DNA from: VAZQ01 sp963841105
GTDB lineage: Bacteria; Pseudomonadota; Alphaproteobacteria; Rhizobiales; Xanthobacteraceae
Length of the DNA stretch: 64,000 bases
Assembly (NCBI GenBank): GCA_963841105.1
Contig: CAWJCB010000034.1
Span: 324,215-388,214 of the forward strand
Direction of reading: 5' to 3'
Part shown: positions 8,054 through 16,901 of the stretch, one piece after another
Numbering within the stretch: position 1 is the stretch's first letter
Layout: every line of letters begins with the position of its first letter
Program-made: the position numbers and the translations under genes
The notes under the pieces: model-generated
Seen by the model: only the letters and a program-made list of their open reading frames with translations
Database searches by the model: none
What the model was told of the DNA's origin: nothing

Positions 8054-8440
8054 ATGGTTGCTGGCCGTATCATTCGAGGGTTCCGACGCTTGGGGGCCGT
8101 TGTAACGATCCCACTGCTACTAATATCGGTCTTTTGCATCGTATGGGCGGGGGCTAACTGGGCTAATTCACCTGCTGCGGGACCTTGGGACAATTATCCG
8201 GCGGCCAAACCAAATATCTACAACTGCTTCGATGCCGGTCGCCAACCGAGCGAAGAAGAATGCAAGCGAGAATATGAGGCTCAACAAACCGTTTATGAAG
8301 CGCATGAAAAATCGCGTTCAATGAGGCAGTTTCGCACGGAAATTTTGTTGTTTGCCCTGTTTTTCTTTTGTGGGGCGGTTCTCTGGTACTTTGCTTGTTG
8401 GGCGGTCGGCTGGGTTCTCGCCGGGTTCGCTTCCGACTAA
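8054..8440 (+). CDS. two-helix membrane protein of unknown function (128 aa)
   Basis: Two membrane segments are clear, at about residues 14-35 and 95-125. Between them lies an extracytoplasmic loop with a cysteine pair (NCFDAGRQPSEEECKRE) and charged helix. I chose the ATG at 8054 over the GTG directly before it. The family is unknown to me. It is the third gene in the envelope-protein group following the terminase. Confidence 0.5.
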   Translation: MVAGRIIRGFRRLGAVVTIPLLLISVFCIVWAGANWANSPAAGPWDNYPAAKPNIYNCFDAGRQPSEEECKREYEAQQTVYEAHEKSRSMRQFRTEILLFALFFFCGAVLWYFACWAVGWVLAGFASD

Positions 8441-8805
8441 GATTTCAAGTCGGCTTTGCTATCTATGGTAAGCACTCGCAGAAATCGACCACGAGTCGCA
8501 ATAGACGAGCAGCGGCCCCGTCGTGCCACGCCAAGGCTGTGACCGGCATGGCAATCGCGGTTTTGACCGTCTCGCATTGCTCGATGTCCTCGCAGTACGC
8601 GGCGGGCTACACCATGGCGGCCAAGGTCAGCATCCTCGCCCTGGCCATCGCCGCCAATAATCTCGGATGCCTTGCCCGCGGGAACGTCAACTCCGCCTCG
8701 AGCTTCCAACGCATACCCATTGCGCCCCGCACCCAAGGTCAAAGCTGAAAAGCCCAAGGGCAAAGCTGGAAATCAGCATTCATCTCCCGCTGTTCTCCAA
8801 GGACA
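8441..8805. other. no convincing gene
   Basis: Frames on both strands are short or of shadow-like composition. A Lys/Pro-rich scrap (RPAPKVKAEKPKGKAG) on the plus strand at about 8711-8770 could be the tail of a lost small gene, but it lacks a start and a plausible domain. Confidence 0.35.
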
Positions 8806-8985
8806 TCACGCTTTCTTCCCGCCTTCGACTACCGCGAACTTTACGGACCGTTCGAGGCGCTCGGCTGCCTCTCGCCAGCGTCGAGCAAGGTCCCGATAGA
8901 ATTCTCGTTGATTGGTGTACTGGCTCTTCAGTGCCAACTCGGCGCATTCCGCAGCCTTGGCGCGACACTGCTCGGCGTTGATCAT
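8806..8985 (-). CDS. small helical conserved hypothetical protein (59 aa)
   Basis: The start MINAEQCRAKAAEC is shared by a family of short helical proteins repeated many times in Bradyrhizobium and relatives. It is followed by a helix with YRDLARRWREAAERLER. I chose the internal ATG at 8985 because the family begins there; the frame stays open 14 codons further upstream. It is soluble and amphipathic, with one cysteine pair. Function is unknown. Confidence 0.6.
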   Translation of the reverse strand: MINAEQCRAKAAECAELALKSQYTNQREFYRDLARRWREAAERLERSVKFAVVEGGKKA

Positions 8986-9119
8986 TCTTCCGCGCTGCTC
9001 AAACCACACGACGCGGCGACATGACATTTTCCTGTTACTGCTTACCGGCTGCTTACCAAGACCAAATCTTCCCCAGATTTTAGCCCGGCGTGTGCGCCGA
9101 ATTCCCCTTTGATTTCAAC

Positions 9120-9182
<63 letters not shown>

Positions 9183-9195
<13 letters not shown>

Positions 9196-9640
9196 TCGCC
9201 ACGCGAGAGCGCCAGACATAGGACATTGCAGCAGGGTTTCCAAGACGCGTGCAAGGTTGGGCGCGTGCAAGGTTATCTAGCTATAGTCACACCGCCAGAT
9301 GAGCGGAAGGAGCCCCACGGTGGCGAATTAGTCTGCTCACCGCAGTGATGCCGGACGCGTTTGGCGGGCCGGGTACTCAACAAGGACCGGCGCTGACCCC
9401 CGAATGCGGTATTGAGGTCCCCGAGCTATGCGCCCTCGCCACCGCGAGAGCGCCACACATAGGACATCGCAGAAGGGTTTCCAAGGCGCGTGCAAGGTTT
9501 CCAGCCACGCCGCCCGATGAGCGGACGGAGCCGGGGGCTGGCGAATTCACTCCACTCGCCGCAGTGATGTCGGGCGCGTTTGGCGGGCAGCTCAGCAACC
9601 CAAGGGCTGGCGCTCGCGCCGAACCCGTGCTGGGCGCCGA
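9183..9640. repeat. imperfect tandem duplication of the tRNA-Lys 5' flank, period 240 bp
   Basis: The sequence GAGCTATGCGCCCTCGCC at 9183 recurs at 9423. The two copies stay alignable for over 160 bases, through shared segments such as CGTGCAAGGTT, TGGCGAATT and CGCGTTTGGCGGGC, with weaker similarity beyond. Copy 1 begins inside the tRNA gene, so copy 2 carries a second version of the first 13 bases of the tRNA plus the duplicated upstream region. Divergence between copies is noticeable, so the event is not recent. Confidence 0.75.
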
Positions 9641-9674
9641 AAAAGGGAAAGCCGCCGGGTGGGGACCCGGCGGC
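9641..9674 (-). terminator. intrinsic terminator-like hairpin
   Basis: GCCGCCGGGT and ACCCGGCGGC at 9651-9674 form a perfect 10-bp stem with a GGGG loop. On the minus strand it is followed by TTTCCCTTTT. It lies about 70 bases past the end of the frameshifted Spy/CpxP-like gene and would end its transcript. Confidence 0.65.
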
Positions 9675-9742
9675 TCCCGTACGTCGGCGATCGTGTCGGG
9701 GGGCTGGGAGTGCGACCGCCGGCGTTAGCCCCAATATGGTGG

Positions 9743-10349
9743 TTACAGGCGGTCCCCGCCAGAGTGCTCCATATCTCTAGACCCTTCGGTGCGCCTCGGA
9801 CCACGGCGGAACTCTGAATCGTCCCCGTCCCGTCCGAAACGTTCACGCAACCGGCGGCCCCAACCATGTTCCCGGTCGTTGTCCCGGCTGCGATCCCAGC
9901 CAGGCTCGCGATTCGGCTCAACGACCCGATTGAGCACGGCAAACCGCCGCTTTTGGCTCTCGTCCAGGCTCTTATACAACGGATTCTGTGGCGTCCGCCA
10001 ATTTCTTCAAGGCCGCCCCGGTATCAGAAAGCGTCGCGGCGCGCTGACGCAGCCTCTCGACTGGATCCTCGGTGGGCGCGGCGTTGCGCATCGCGCTCCG
10101 GCGATCGGACCGAAGCTTGCCGAGTTCCCGAGCTGCTTGCTCGAAGGTAGGCCAATTCTTCTCCTGGTCCGCAGTCAAGGCAAGGCCAGCCTTGAGCGCA
10201 GCCAGGCGCGCCTCACCAAATGCCCGGAAATCCTCCGTGCTGGGTTGCCACCGCTGCCGCCCCTCTTCCAGGCGCCCACGTTGGGCATAAACCAACGAGG
10301 TGCCGGCAATAGCAAGTGCCGCCGTTCCAGCAACAATGGCCTTCCACAT
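9743..10349 (-). pseudogene. Spy/CpxP-like periplasmic protein, one frameshift
   Basis: A strong AGGAGGGA site precedes the ATG at 10349. The first part has a signal peptide and the LTxxQ-type helical pattern of the Spy/CpxP family (ALTADQEKNWPTFE; DPVERLRQRA; LSDTGAALKKLADAT). The frame then ends prematurely. The expected continuation LYKSLDESQKRRFAVL is present one base away, starting near 9981. Removing one base around 9981-9986 joins the parts into a protein of about 200 residues with an Arg/Asp/Gly-rich tail. Members of this family bind unfolded or metal-stressed periplasmic proteins. The break may be a sequencing error or a recent mutation. Confidence 0.7.
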
Positions 10350-10558
10350 CGTGCTCCCTCCTGAACAACCAAGCGTGGACGACACTAAAAATCGAAATTC
10401 GTCAGGCAGCAAGTTAAAGTTATGTTAGGCCACGACTTCGTGAGGAACATTACAGGCCAGTCATGTAGCTGTATATCTGTTCATCGACCTGATTGCTGCT
10501 CATTCGCCCAAATGCTTAACGCAGTTTGCGCCGCAGGAGGGGATCGCGCTCCAAACCG

Positions 10559-11884
10559 TCAGAGCATTCCGAGCAGCCGCGGAAGCCAAAGTGACATTTC
10601 CGGGATGTAGGTGACGAGGACGAGGAACACCAGCATGGTCACGAGCCAGGGCCACGTCGCAATGGTGAGCTCAGTGATCCCCATGCGGGCGATGCCGGAC
10701 GCCACATAAAGGTTCAGGCCGACCGGCGGGTGACAAAGCCCGACCTCCATGTTCACCGTCATCAGAATACCGAGGTGGACCGGATTGATGCCCAGACCCG
10801 TCGCGACGGGAAAAAGAATCGGGGCGGTGATCAGCACGATGGATGACGGCTCCATCACGTTGCCGGCGAGCAGCAGGAGCAGATTGACGAACAGAAGGAA
10901 CTCGATCCATCCGATGCCGCTGCCGGTGACCCACCGGGTCATCGCCTGCGGAATTTGCTCGCTGGTCATCAGGAACGAGAACAGCACTGCGTTGGTGATG
11001 ATGTAGAGGATCATCGCGCTCATATTTGCCGAAGCGAGCAGCACCTTCGGCACGTCCGAGAGCTTCATGTCGCGATAGATGAATACTGCCGTGACGAACG
11101 CATAGACGGCGCTCACCGCGGCGGCTTCGGTCGGGGTGAACAAACCGCCATAGATGCCGCCCAGCACGATGACGATGAGCAGAAGGCCCCAGATGGATTG
11201 CCGGAACGCGTGCAGGCGCTCGCCCCAGCTCGCCCGCGGCATGCGCGGATAACCGTTCCTCCATGCGCGGTAGAACGTCGTCATGCCCAGCATGGTCGCG
11301 AGTATCAGGCCCGGCACGACCCCGGCGATGAACAACTGACCGACGGAGGCGGACAGGACGCGGTTGCCCGCCGGGTCGAGCGCCACGCTGCCTCCGGTAG
11401 CCACGGCAAACAGCACCATCACGATGGATGGCGGAATGAGAATTCCGAGCGCGCCCGAGGTGGCGATGACGCCCGCCCCGAAGCGCTTGGGAAAACCGTG
11501 CTGCACCATCGCCGGAAGGATAATGGAGCCGATGGCAACCACGGTCGCGGGCGAAGAGCCCGAGACCGCCGCGAACAGCGCGCAGGCCATGACCCCGGCG
11601 AGCCCGAGGCCGCCATGCCAGTGTCCCACCATGGAGCCGGCGAAGCGGATCATGCGCTGTGCGACACCGCCGTGGGTAAGAAAATTGCCTGCCAGGATGA
11701 AGAACGGCACCGCCATGATCTCGAAGCTCTCGATGCCGGTGAAGAGCTTGAGCGCAACCGCCTCGATCGGCACCTGCGTCATCAGGAACAGGAAGGTAAG
11801 GACAGTCAGCCCGAGCGCGATCGAGATCGGCATCCCGGTCAGCATGAGCGCAATCAGCAGGCCGAAGATGATGACGCTGTTCAC
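10559..11884 (-). CDS. dctM: TRAP transporter large permease (DctM)
   Basis: The 441-residue protein is almost wholly hydrophobic with about 12 membrane segments. It shows the conserved TRAP-M features: VAVPFFILAGNFL, FAAVSGSSPATVVAIGSI and GILIPPSI near the first half, and HPPVGLNLYVASGI near the end. It forms the sodium-driven transport channel for organic acids delivered by the DctP receptor. Its ATG overlaps the stop of dctQ by four bases (ATGA at 11881), so the two subunits are translationally coupled. Full length for the family. Confidence 0.93.
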   Translation of the reverse strand: MNSVIIFGLLIALMLTGMPISIALGLTVLTFLFLMTQVPIEAVALKLFTGIESFEIMAVPFFILAGNFLTHGGVAQRMIRFAGSMVGHWHGGLGLAGVMACALFAAVSGSSPATVVAIGSIILPAMVQHGFPKRFGAGVIATSGALGILIPPSIVMVLFAVATGGSVALDPAGNRVLSASVGQLFIAGVVPGLILATMLGMTTFYRAWRNGYPRMPRASWGERLHAFRQSIWGLLLIVIVLGGIYGGLFTPTEAAAVSAVYAFVTAVFIYRDMKLSDVPKVLLASANMSAMILYIITNAVLFSFLMTSEQIPQAMTRWVTGSGIGWIEFLLFVNLLLLLAGNVMEPSSIVLITAPILFPVATGLGINPVHLGILMTVNMEVGLCHPPVGLNLYVASGIARMGITELTIATWPWLVTMLVFLVLVTYIPEMSLWLPRLLGML

Positions 11885-12486
11885 GGCGTCACCTCTTTGG
11901 TCACGCCCTTGGCCGCCTCTTTGGCCATTTCCTTCGCTTCCTGCGGGCTCTCGATCACGCCCTCGACGTGTCCGGGATCATGATGCGGCAGTTCCCCGGT
12001 GCGCCAGAAGGCCCAGGCGACCTGGAGGAAGCGGAAGCACATCAGGTAGGAGCCAAGCGGCACGCACAGGAATACGATCCAGCGCGGCAACTCCAGGTCG
12101 GGGGATACCTGATCCGTCGCGCTGAGATGGTAGACAAAGACCGCGCCCATCGTTCCGACGACGGCTGTGAACAACATGCCGCAGAAGAGCCCGAACAGGA
12201 TCACGTAACGGCGCGTCTCCGGACGCAGCGCATTGACGAGCACATCGACCCCGACGTGGATGCCGGTTCGCACGCCATAGGCGGCTCCGAACTTCGCCAT
12301 CCACACGAACATGTAGATGCAAAGCTCCTGTGCCCAGGACAGGTTGATGTCGTAGAAAATGGGATAAAGCAGCGGGATGCCGACCGCGTAGCGCTGAACG
12401 ACCGCGGCGAAGATCAGGAGCGTCGCGCCTGCGATCAGGCTCGCGATCAAAATCTCCTCGAACCGATCAAGAATGCGAAGAAACAC
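11881..12486 (-). CDS. dctQ: TRAP transporter small permease (DctQ)
   Basis: The 201-residue protein has four membrane segments, the number expected for TRAP-Q, with the typical YDINLSWAQELCIYMFVWMAKFGAAYG region between helices one and two (residues 45-71). It pairs with DctM to form the membrane complex. The C-terminal tail is charged and extends into the cytoplasm with a repeat-like KEMAKEAAKGVTKEV stretch. dctP is the next gene upstream but 258 bases away, separated by a palindromic repeat. Confidence 0.9.
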   Translation of the reverse strand: MFLRILDRFEEILIASLIAGATLLIFAAVVQRYAVGIPLLYPIFYDINLSWAQELCIYMFVWMAKFGAAYGVRTGIHVGVDVLVNALRPETRRYVILFGLFCGMLFTAVVGTMGAVFVYHLSATDQVSPDLELPRWIVFLCVPLGSYLMCFRFLQVAWAFWRTGELPHHDPGHVEGVIESPQEAKEMAKEAAKGVTKEVTP

Positions 12487-12526
12487 CCCTGCCCCCCTCT
12501 GACCGGTGTTGACGGCTTCTGAGACA

Positions 12527-12629
12527 CGTCATTCCGGGCGCCGCGAAGCGGCGAGCCCGGAATCCATACCCCACGGACCGGGGTTATGGATTCCGGGCTC
12601 TCGGCCTTCGGCCTCGACCCGGAATGACG
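12527..12629. repeat. palindromic intergenic element between dctP and dctQ
   Basis: The element starts CGTCATTCCGGG and ends CCCGGAATGACG. It contains a central inverted repeat in which CCCGGAATCCATA pairs with TATGGATTCCGGG around a short loop, plus a small GCGCCGCGAAGCGGCG hairpin. Such REP-like mosaic palindromes are common in Bradyrhizobium-type genomes. In the transcript it would form a stable structure between the receptor and permease genes. Confidence 0.75.
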
Positions 12630-12744
12630 GCGCAATGATGCCGTCTATTGCATTGCTGGTTCGATGATCTCTGTCTCACGGTAGATGCGTCTACGAGCAT
12701 ATCCTGAGTTGCCAAGCCTTACGCGGGCATGACGCTCAGGCACA

Positions 12745-13746
12745 TCAGTTGGTGGCGCCGTGCGTCTCCTTGACAAACTCGTCGATGACGCTCTTGCCGA
12801 CGCGAACCGCCATGTCCTTGTAGAGCGGCTCCATTGCCTTGTGCATGGCCTCGTTCTCTTCGGCGGTGGGAACGATGAAGGTGGTCTTGCCCGACTTCTT
12901 CATATCTTCCAGGGCTTCGGAATTCTCCTGCTCGGAGATGTTGTTGGCATATTTTGTCGCCTCCGCCATCGCCTTCTCGAGCTGGCCGCGCACATCAGCC
13001 GGCAATCCGTCCCAGAATTTCTTGTTCACGACGACGACGTAGCCGATATAGCCGTGATTGGTGAGCGTGGTGAATTTCTGGACTTCATGCATTTTCTGCG
13101 TGTACATGTTTGAGGGGGTGTTCTCCTGGCCGTCGACGACGCCGGTCTGCAGCGCCTGATAGACTTCTGAAAACGCCATGACCTGAGGAATGGCGCCGAG
13201 GGCGCGGAATTGCGCTTCCAGCACCTTCGATGATTGAATACGGAACTTGAGACCCTTGTAGTCAGCCGGCATGCGCAGAGGCCTGTTCGCGCTCATGAGC
13301 TTGAAGCCGTTGTCCCAGTAGGCAAGTCCGACCATCCCTTTCGCTTCGAACAACTTGAGGAGCTTCTTGCCGAGCGGACCATCCGTCACTTTGCGCAGCG
13401 CCGCCAAGTTCGGCAGGATATAGGGCAGGTCGAATACCTCGAACTCCCTGATTCCGATCGGCCCGAATTTCGAGTTCGAGGGCGCCAGCATCTGCACGGC
13501 GCCGAGCTGCATCGCCTCGAGCTCCTCCTTGTCCTTATAAAGCGTCGAGTTTTGATAGACCTCGACCTTGACCTTGCCTTCTGTGTACTTTTCCGCGAGC
13601 TCCTTGAACTTCTCGGCCCCCTTCCCTTTCGGCGTATCCGGCGCAACGACGTGGCTGAACTTCAGCACGATCGGCTGTTGCGCCGGCGCCGCGGCCGGCC
13701 ATGCAACGGCTGCGGCAGAGATGACCGCGATGATCCAGTTTCGCAT
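12745..13746 (-). CDS. dctP: TRAP transporter solute receptor (DctP)
   Basis: I chose the ATG at 13746 because a GGAGG site lies eight bases before it and it begins a good signal peptide (residues 1-24, ending APAQQ). The 333-residue protein shows DctP-family features: LKFSHVVAPDTPKGKGAEKF, LPYILPNLAALRKV, LKFRIQSSKVLEAQFRALGA and QALQTGVVDGQENTPSN. It binds a carboxylate ligand in the periplasm through the family arginine (in FRIQ) and delivers it to DctQM. The ligand cannot be deduced. It is first in the dctPQM unit, and the palindrome downstream may lower permease expression relative to receptor. Confidence 0.93.
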   Translation of the reverse strand: MRNWIIAVISAAAVAWPAAAPAQQPIVLKFSHVVAPDTPKGKGAEKFKELAEKYTEGKVKVEVYQNSTLYKDKEELEAMQLGAVQMLAPSNSKFGPIGIREFEVFDLPYILPNLAALRKVTDGPLGKKLLKLFEAKGMVGLAYWDNGFKLMSANRPLRMPADYKGLKFRIQSSKVLEAQFRALGAIPQVMAFSEVYQALQTGVVDGQENTPSNMYTQKMHEVQKFTTLTNHGYIGYVVVVNKKFWDGLPADVRGQLEKAMAEATKYANNISEQENSEALEDMKKSGKTTFIVPTAEENEAMHKAMEPLYKDMAVRVGKSVIDEFVKETHGATN

Positions 13747-13819
13747 GAGCGTAACCTCCATGATTTATTTGTTCTGTTCTCGTCAGACCGGTTGATGGCA
13801 CCTATCGCTATGCTCGCAT

Positions 13820-13908
13820 CGTCATGCGCGGGCTTGACCCGCGCATCCATCGAAAAAGCGCTTTGTTCGTGAAAGCGGTAGATTGCCGGGTCAACCCCGG
13901 CAATGACG
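13820..13908. repeat. palindromic intergenic element upstream of dctP
   Basis: CGTCATGCGCGGG...CCGGCAATGACG brackets two inner hairpins: GCGCGGGCTTGACCCGCGC and TTGCCGGGTCAACCCCGGCAA. It shares its ends (CGTCAT, ATGACG) and mosaic design with the element at 12527, so both belong to the same REP-like class. Confidence 0.7.
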
Positions 13909-14025
13909 GAATTGTGTCAGTCTAGACCTTGTTGGCATAATTGGCTCCCGCTTCGAGGAAACCAGCACGACGGCGAGACAATTTGTCCTACCGCCAAGCG
14001 GCGCCAGCGAGCTGCAAAAAGTCCC

Positions 14026-15630
14026 TCACCCCGCGTCCGTCGAATGAATGCGGCGACCGGAAATCAGAGCGTCCGGTCTGTCTGCGTCCGGTCTGTCCTT
14101 CTGCCGGCGCACCATGAGCTTGTTGAGGGCGCCAAGATAAGCCTTGGCGGAGGCGACAAGCGTGTCGGGATCGGCGCCTTTTGCCGTCACCGCCCTGCCG
14201 TTCTCGGCGAGACGAACCGAAACCTCGGCCTGGGCGTCGGTGCCTTCCGTAACCGCGTGCACCTGATAGAGCTCCAGCACCGCCTCATGCGGGATCAGCG
14301 CCTTGATCGCGTTGAAAGTCGCATCCACCGGACCGTTTCCGGTGGCCTGCACGGTGTGGTGCCGGCCCTCTATGTCAAGGGTTGCCGTTGCCGACTGTGG
14401 CCCCATCGTGCCGGCAATGACCGTGAGGCTGACCAGCTTGACCCGGTTCTGAGCGTGCGCGATCTCCTCATCGACAAGCGCCTCGATGTCCTCGTCGTAG
14501 ATGTGCTTCTTTCTGTCGGCGAGCGCCTTGAAGCGGATGAAGGCATCCTCGCTTTGATTTCCCGCCAAATGGTAACCAAGCTGTTCGAGCTTGTGGGTGA
14601 AGGCGTGGCGGCCGGAATGCTTTCCCATGACCAGCGAGCTCTGCTTCACCCCCACGCTTTCCGGGGTCATGATCTCGTAGGTCTGCGTGTGCTTGAGCAT
14701 GCCGTCCTGGTGAATCCCGGACTCGTGCGCGAACGCATTGCGTCCGACGATTGCCTTGTTGTACTGCACCGGAAAGGAGGTGGCGGCGGCGACGAGCTTC
14801 GATGCCCGCGTCAGCATTGTGCTGTCCACACTTGTCCAGTACGGCAGAACGTCGTTGCGCACCTTCATTGCCATCACGACTTCTTCGAGCGCGGCGTTCC
14901 CTGCGCGCTCGCCGATGCCATTGATCGTGCACTCGATCTGGCGAATTCCGGCCTGCACGCCGGCAAGGGAATTGGCAACCGCCATGCCGAGATCGTCGTG
15001 ACAGTGCGCCGAGAAACGCGCCTTTCCGGCGTTCGGCACCCGCTCGCGCAGCATCTTGATCAGCGCGAAATATTCCTCCGGCACGCTATAGCCGACAGTA
15101 TCGGGAATGTTGATGGTGGTGGCGCCGGCATTGATGGCAGCTTCGACGCAGCGGCAGAGAAAGTCATGCTCGCTGCGCGTGCCGTCCTCGCTCGACCACT
15201 CGACATCGTCGGTGTGCTTGCGCGCACGGGTCACCTGCGAAATGACCATCTCGTAGACCTCGTGCGGCTCCTTCTGCAGCTTGTATTTCATGTGCACCGG
15301 CGAGGTGGACAGAAAGGTGTGAATGCGGCTGCGCTTTGCCGGCCTGATCGCCTCGGCGCAGCGATCGATGTCGTTGAAAGCGGCGCGCGACAATCCGCAA
15401 ATCACCGCGTTCTTGCTGCGCTTGGCGATCTCATGCACCGCGGCGAAGTCGCCCTCGGAGGCGATAGGAAAGCCGGCCTCAATGATATCGACTCCCATCT
15501 GGTCGAGGAGGTCGGCGACCTCGAGCTTCTCCTCGTGGGTCATGGTCGCGCCGGGGCACTGCTCGCCGTCGCGCAAGGTGGTGTCAAAGATGAGAACGCG
15601 GTCTTTCTCGGAATTTGCTGCTGTCGGCAT
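14026..15630 (-). CDS. leuA: 2-isopropylmalate synthase
   Basis: The 534-residue protein catalyses condensation of acetyl-CoA with 2-oxoisovalerate, the first committed step of leucine synthesis. The catalytic barrel shows FDTTLRDGEQCPGATM at residues 16-30 with the metal-binding Asp, then SAHCHDDLGMAVANSLAG with the HxH-type metal site near residue 205, and NGIGERAGNAALEEVVM. The C-terminal leucine-binding regulatory domain follows (about 400-520). Length matches LeuA type 1. It is transcribed alone, with the ilvC-ilvB block upstream on the same strand. A Leu-rich leader frame precedes it (see 15695-15793). Confidence 0.96.
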   Translation of the reverse strand: MPTAANSEKDRVLIFDTTLRDGEQCPGATMTHEEKLEVADLLDQMGVDIIEAGFPIASEGDFAAVHEIAKRSKNAVICGLSRAAFNDIDRCAEAIRPAKRSRIHTFLSTSPVHMKYKLQKEPHEVYEMVISQVTRARKHTDDVEWSSEDGTRSEHDFLCRCVEAAINAGATTINIPDTVGYSVPEEYFALIKMLRERVPNAGKARFSAHCHDDLGMAVANSLAGVQAGIRQIECTINGIGERAGNAALEEVVMAMKVRNDVLPYWTSVDSTMLTRASKLVAAATSFPVQYNKAIVGRNAFAHESGIHQDGMLKHTQTYEIMTPESVGVKQSSLVMGKHSGRHAFTHKLEQLGYHLAGNQSEDAFIRFKALADRKKHIYDEDIEALVDEEIAHAQNRVKLVSLTVIAGTMGPQSATATLDIEGRHHTVQATGNGPVDATFNAIKALIPHEAVLELYQVHAVTEGTDAQAEVSVRLAENGRAVTAKGADPDTLVASAKAYLGALNKLMVRRQKDRPDADRPDALISGRRIHSTDAG

Positions 15631-15694
15631 CTTGGGGGTCCTTGGTGGTCGTTGCCGCCCTCATGTCGGGCGCCGGCGGGGTTCCTTGCGGTTT

Positions 15695-15793
15695 CCCCTG
15701 AGCGCCCGGGCGCAAACGCCCAGCCGGCCCTCAGGGGACCATAAGGAGCAGCGGCCCGCCAATAATGAGAGCGGCAAGGGGCAAAGGGGCCAA
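15695..15793 (-). promoter_or_regulatory. putative leuA leader: Leu-rich short frame plus stem
   Basis: On the minus strand a short frame starting TTG at 15793 and ending TGA at 15731 encodes a Leu/Ile-rich peptide whose end reads ALIIGGPLLLMVP. Its stop codon lies inside CCCCTGAG (15730-15737), which pairs with CTCAGGGG (15695-15702) around a second hairpin. A ribosome stalled on the CTG-CTC-CTT triplet could alter this pairing and so control leuA. There is no U-tract, and the start codon is unusual, so the mechanism is uncertain. Confidence 0.4.
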
Positions 15794-16003
15794 AGGAGCA
15801 AAGCCTTCCCACCCCCGGCTGATCGCGCACAGCTTGCGGCGCGCCTGCATCACAACGCCCTCGTCATTGACTCATCTCAAGGATGGCAGGGGGCGCACAG
15901 CGCAATTCCACCGAGGCGCATCCCGAGTCGGCACCTTCTAGCGGAAACCCCTTCATTTCCGCAAGACGTAATCTGATATCCCGCTCGCAGTCTTGGGAGA
16001 TGC

Positions 16004-16753
16004 TCATGCTGCACTTCGCTCCCGCTCCCAGACATACCTGAGAAAGGCGGTGACATAAGACGGCATCATCGGGTCGAGATCGGCGGGGCTGCGAACGACC
16101 CGCACGCCGGTGAGCTCCGGCTGCGCCTGCCGCCGCATATGAGCGAGGATTCGTTCGCGCAACGAGGAAGCCGTCTCCGCCGAACGAAGAATCTTTATTT
16201 GCGCAATGCGTGCGCCAGCCAGCACCGTCGTCCAGGCCTGCTCCGCCTTGTAGTCGGACGCGGCAAGCCCGGTTTCTTCGTTCATCTCGCGCGCAAGATT
16301 TTTTCCGAAATCGATGTGGCTGCCATCGACGTCACTAAAATCCGGAACACCGGCGGGAAAGTAAATCCAGCCCGCATTCGCGGTATGCTCCGCCATGACG
16401 CCAAGCACAAAGGCTCCGTCGCTTGCGCGCAAAGCTCCCATGGCAAAGCAGTTTTTGACTTGCCTGTCGGGAAAGTCCCAGTGGCGCCACGCCAACATGC
16501 TGGCGAAGTCGGTCGCGAAATAAGCTCCGTGGAACGTACCACCCGTGATCCTGTATTCGTGCAGCATCAGCACCCGCCCGTTCCACAGCGCCGGGTTGTC
16601 GCGACGCAGCGCGGCGAAACAGGCGTCGATCTCCGCGCGCCTTTGACTGGCAAATTCCCAAACCCTCGGCGTAAGGGCAAGCTCGAGTCGTTCAACTGGA
16701 ACGATCGTTGTTTTGATTGTCTGGTCGGGAACTGCTGGAGCAGCCGGATTCAT
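16004..16753 (-). CDS. Nudix-like hydrolase family protein
   Basis: The 249-residue protein contains the second half of a Nudix box, REMNEETGL at about residue 160, preceded by HIDFGKNLA, where the canonical glycine and first glutamate are not clear. Upstream are conserved aromatic segments (ITGGTFHGAYFATDFAS; WRHWDFPD). Nudix enzymes cleave nucleoside diphosphate-linked compounds using a metal bound by the REUxEE motif, so activity is plausible but the degenerate first half leaves it open. It lies 150 bases downstream of the ABC receptor gene and could belong to that transcript. Confidence 0.6.
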   Translation of the reverse strand: MNPAAPAVPDQTIKTTIVPVERLELALTPRVWEFASQRRAEIDACFAALRRDNPALWNGRVLMLHEYRITGGTFHGAYFATDFASMLAWRHWDFPDRQVKNCFAMGALRASDGAFVLGVMAEHTANAGWIYFPAGVPDFSDVDGSHIDFGKNLAREMNEETGLAASDYKAEQAWTTVLAGARIAQIKILRSAETASSLRERILAHMRRQAQPELTGVRVVRSPADLDPMMPSYVTAFLRYVWERERSAA

Positions 16754-16901
16754 GCGAGTTTCAAAAAATTTTATGGGCTCTTATCGGTCTTGCTGTTGTC
16801 GGCATCCAACGCAAATTAATGGAATAATTCGATGCGATGATGTAGGGTGGATTTGAAACCCGCCGCTACCGCAACACGCCTTAACCGTGACGCGCTTACA
16901 T

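Noticed and set aside
13903..15744. Long plus-strand open frame opposite leuA
   Set aside because: It is the high-GC antisense shadow of leuA, with His/Arg/Gly-rich composition and no domain.
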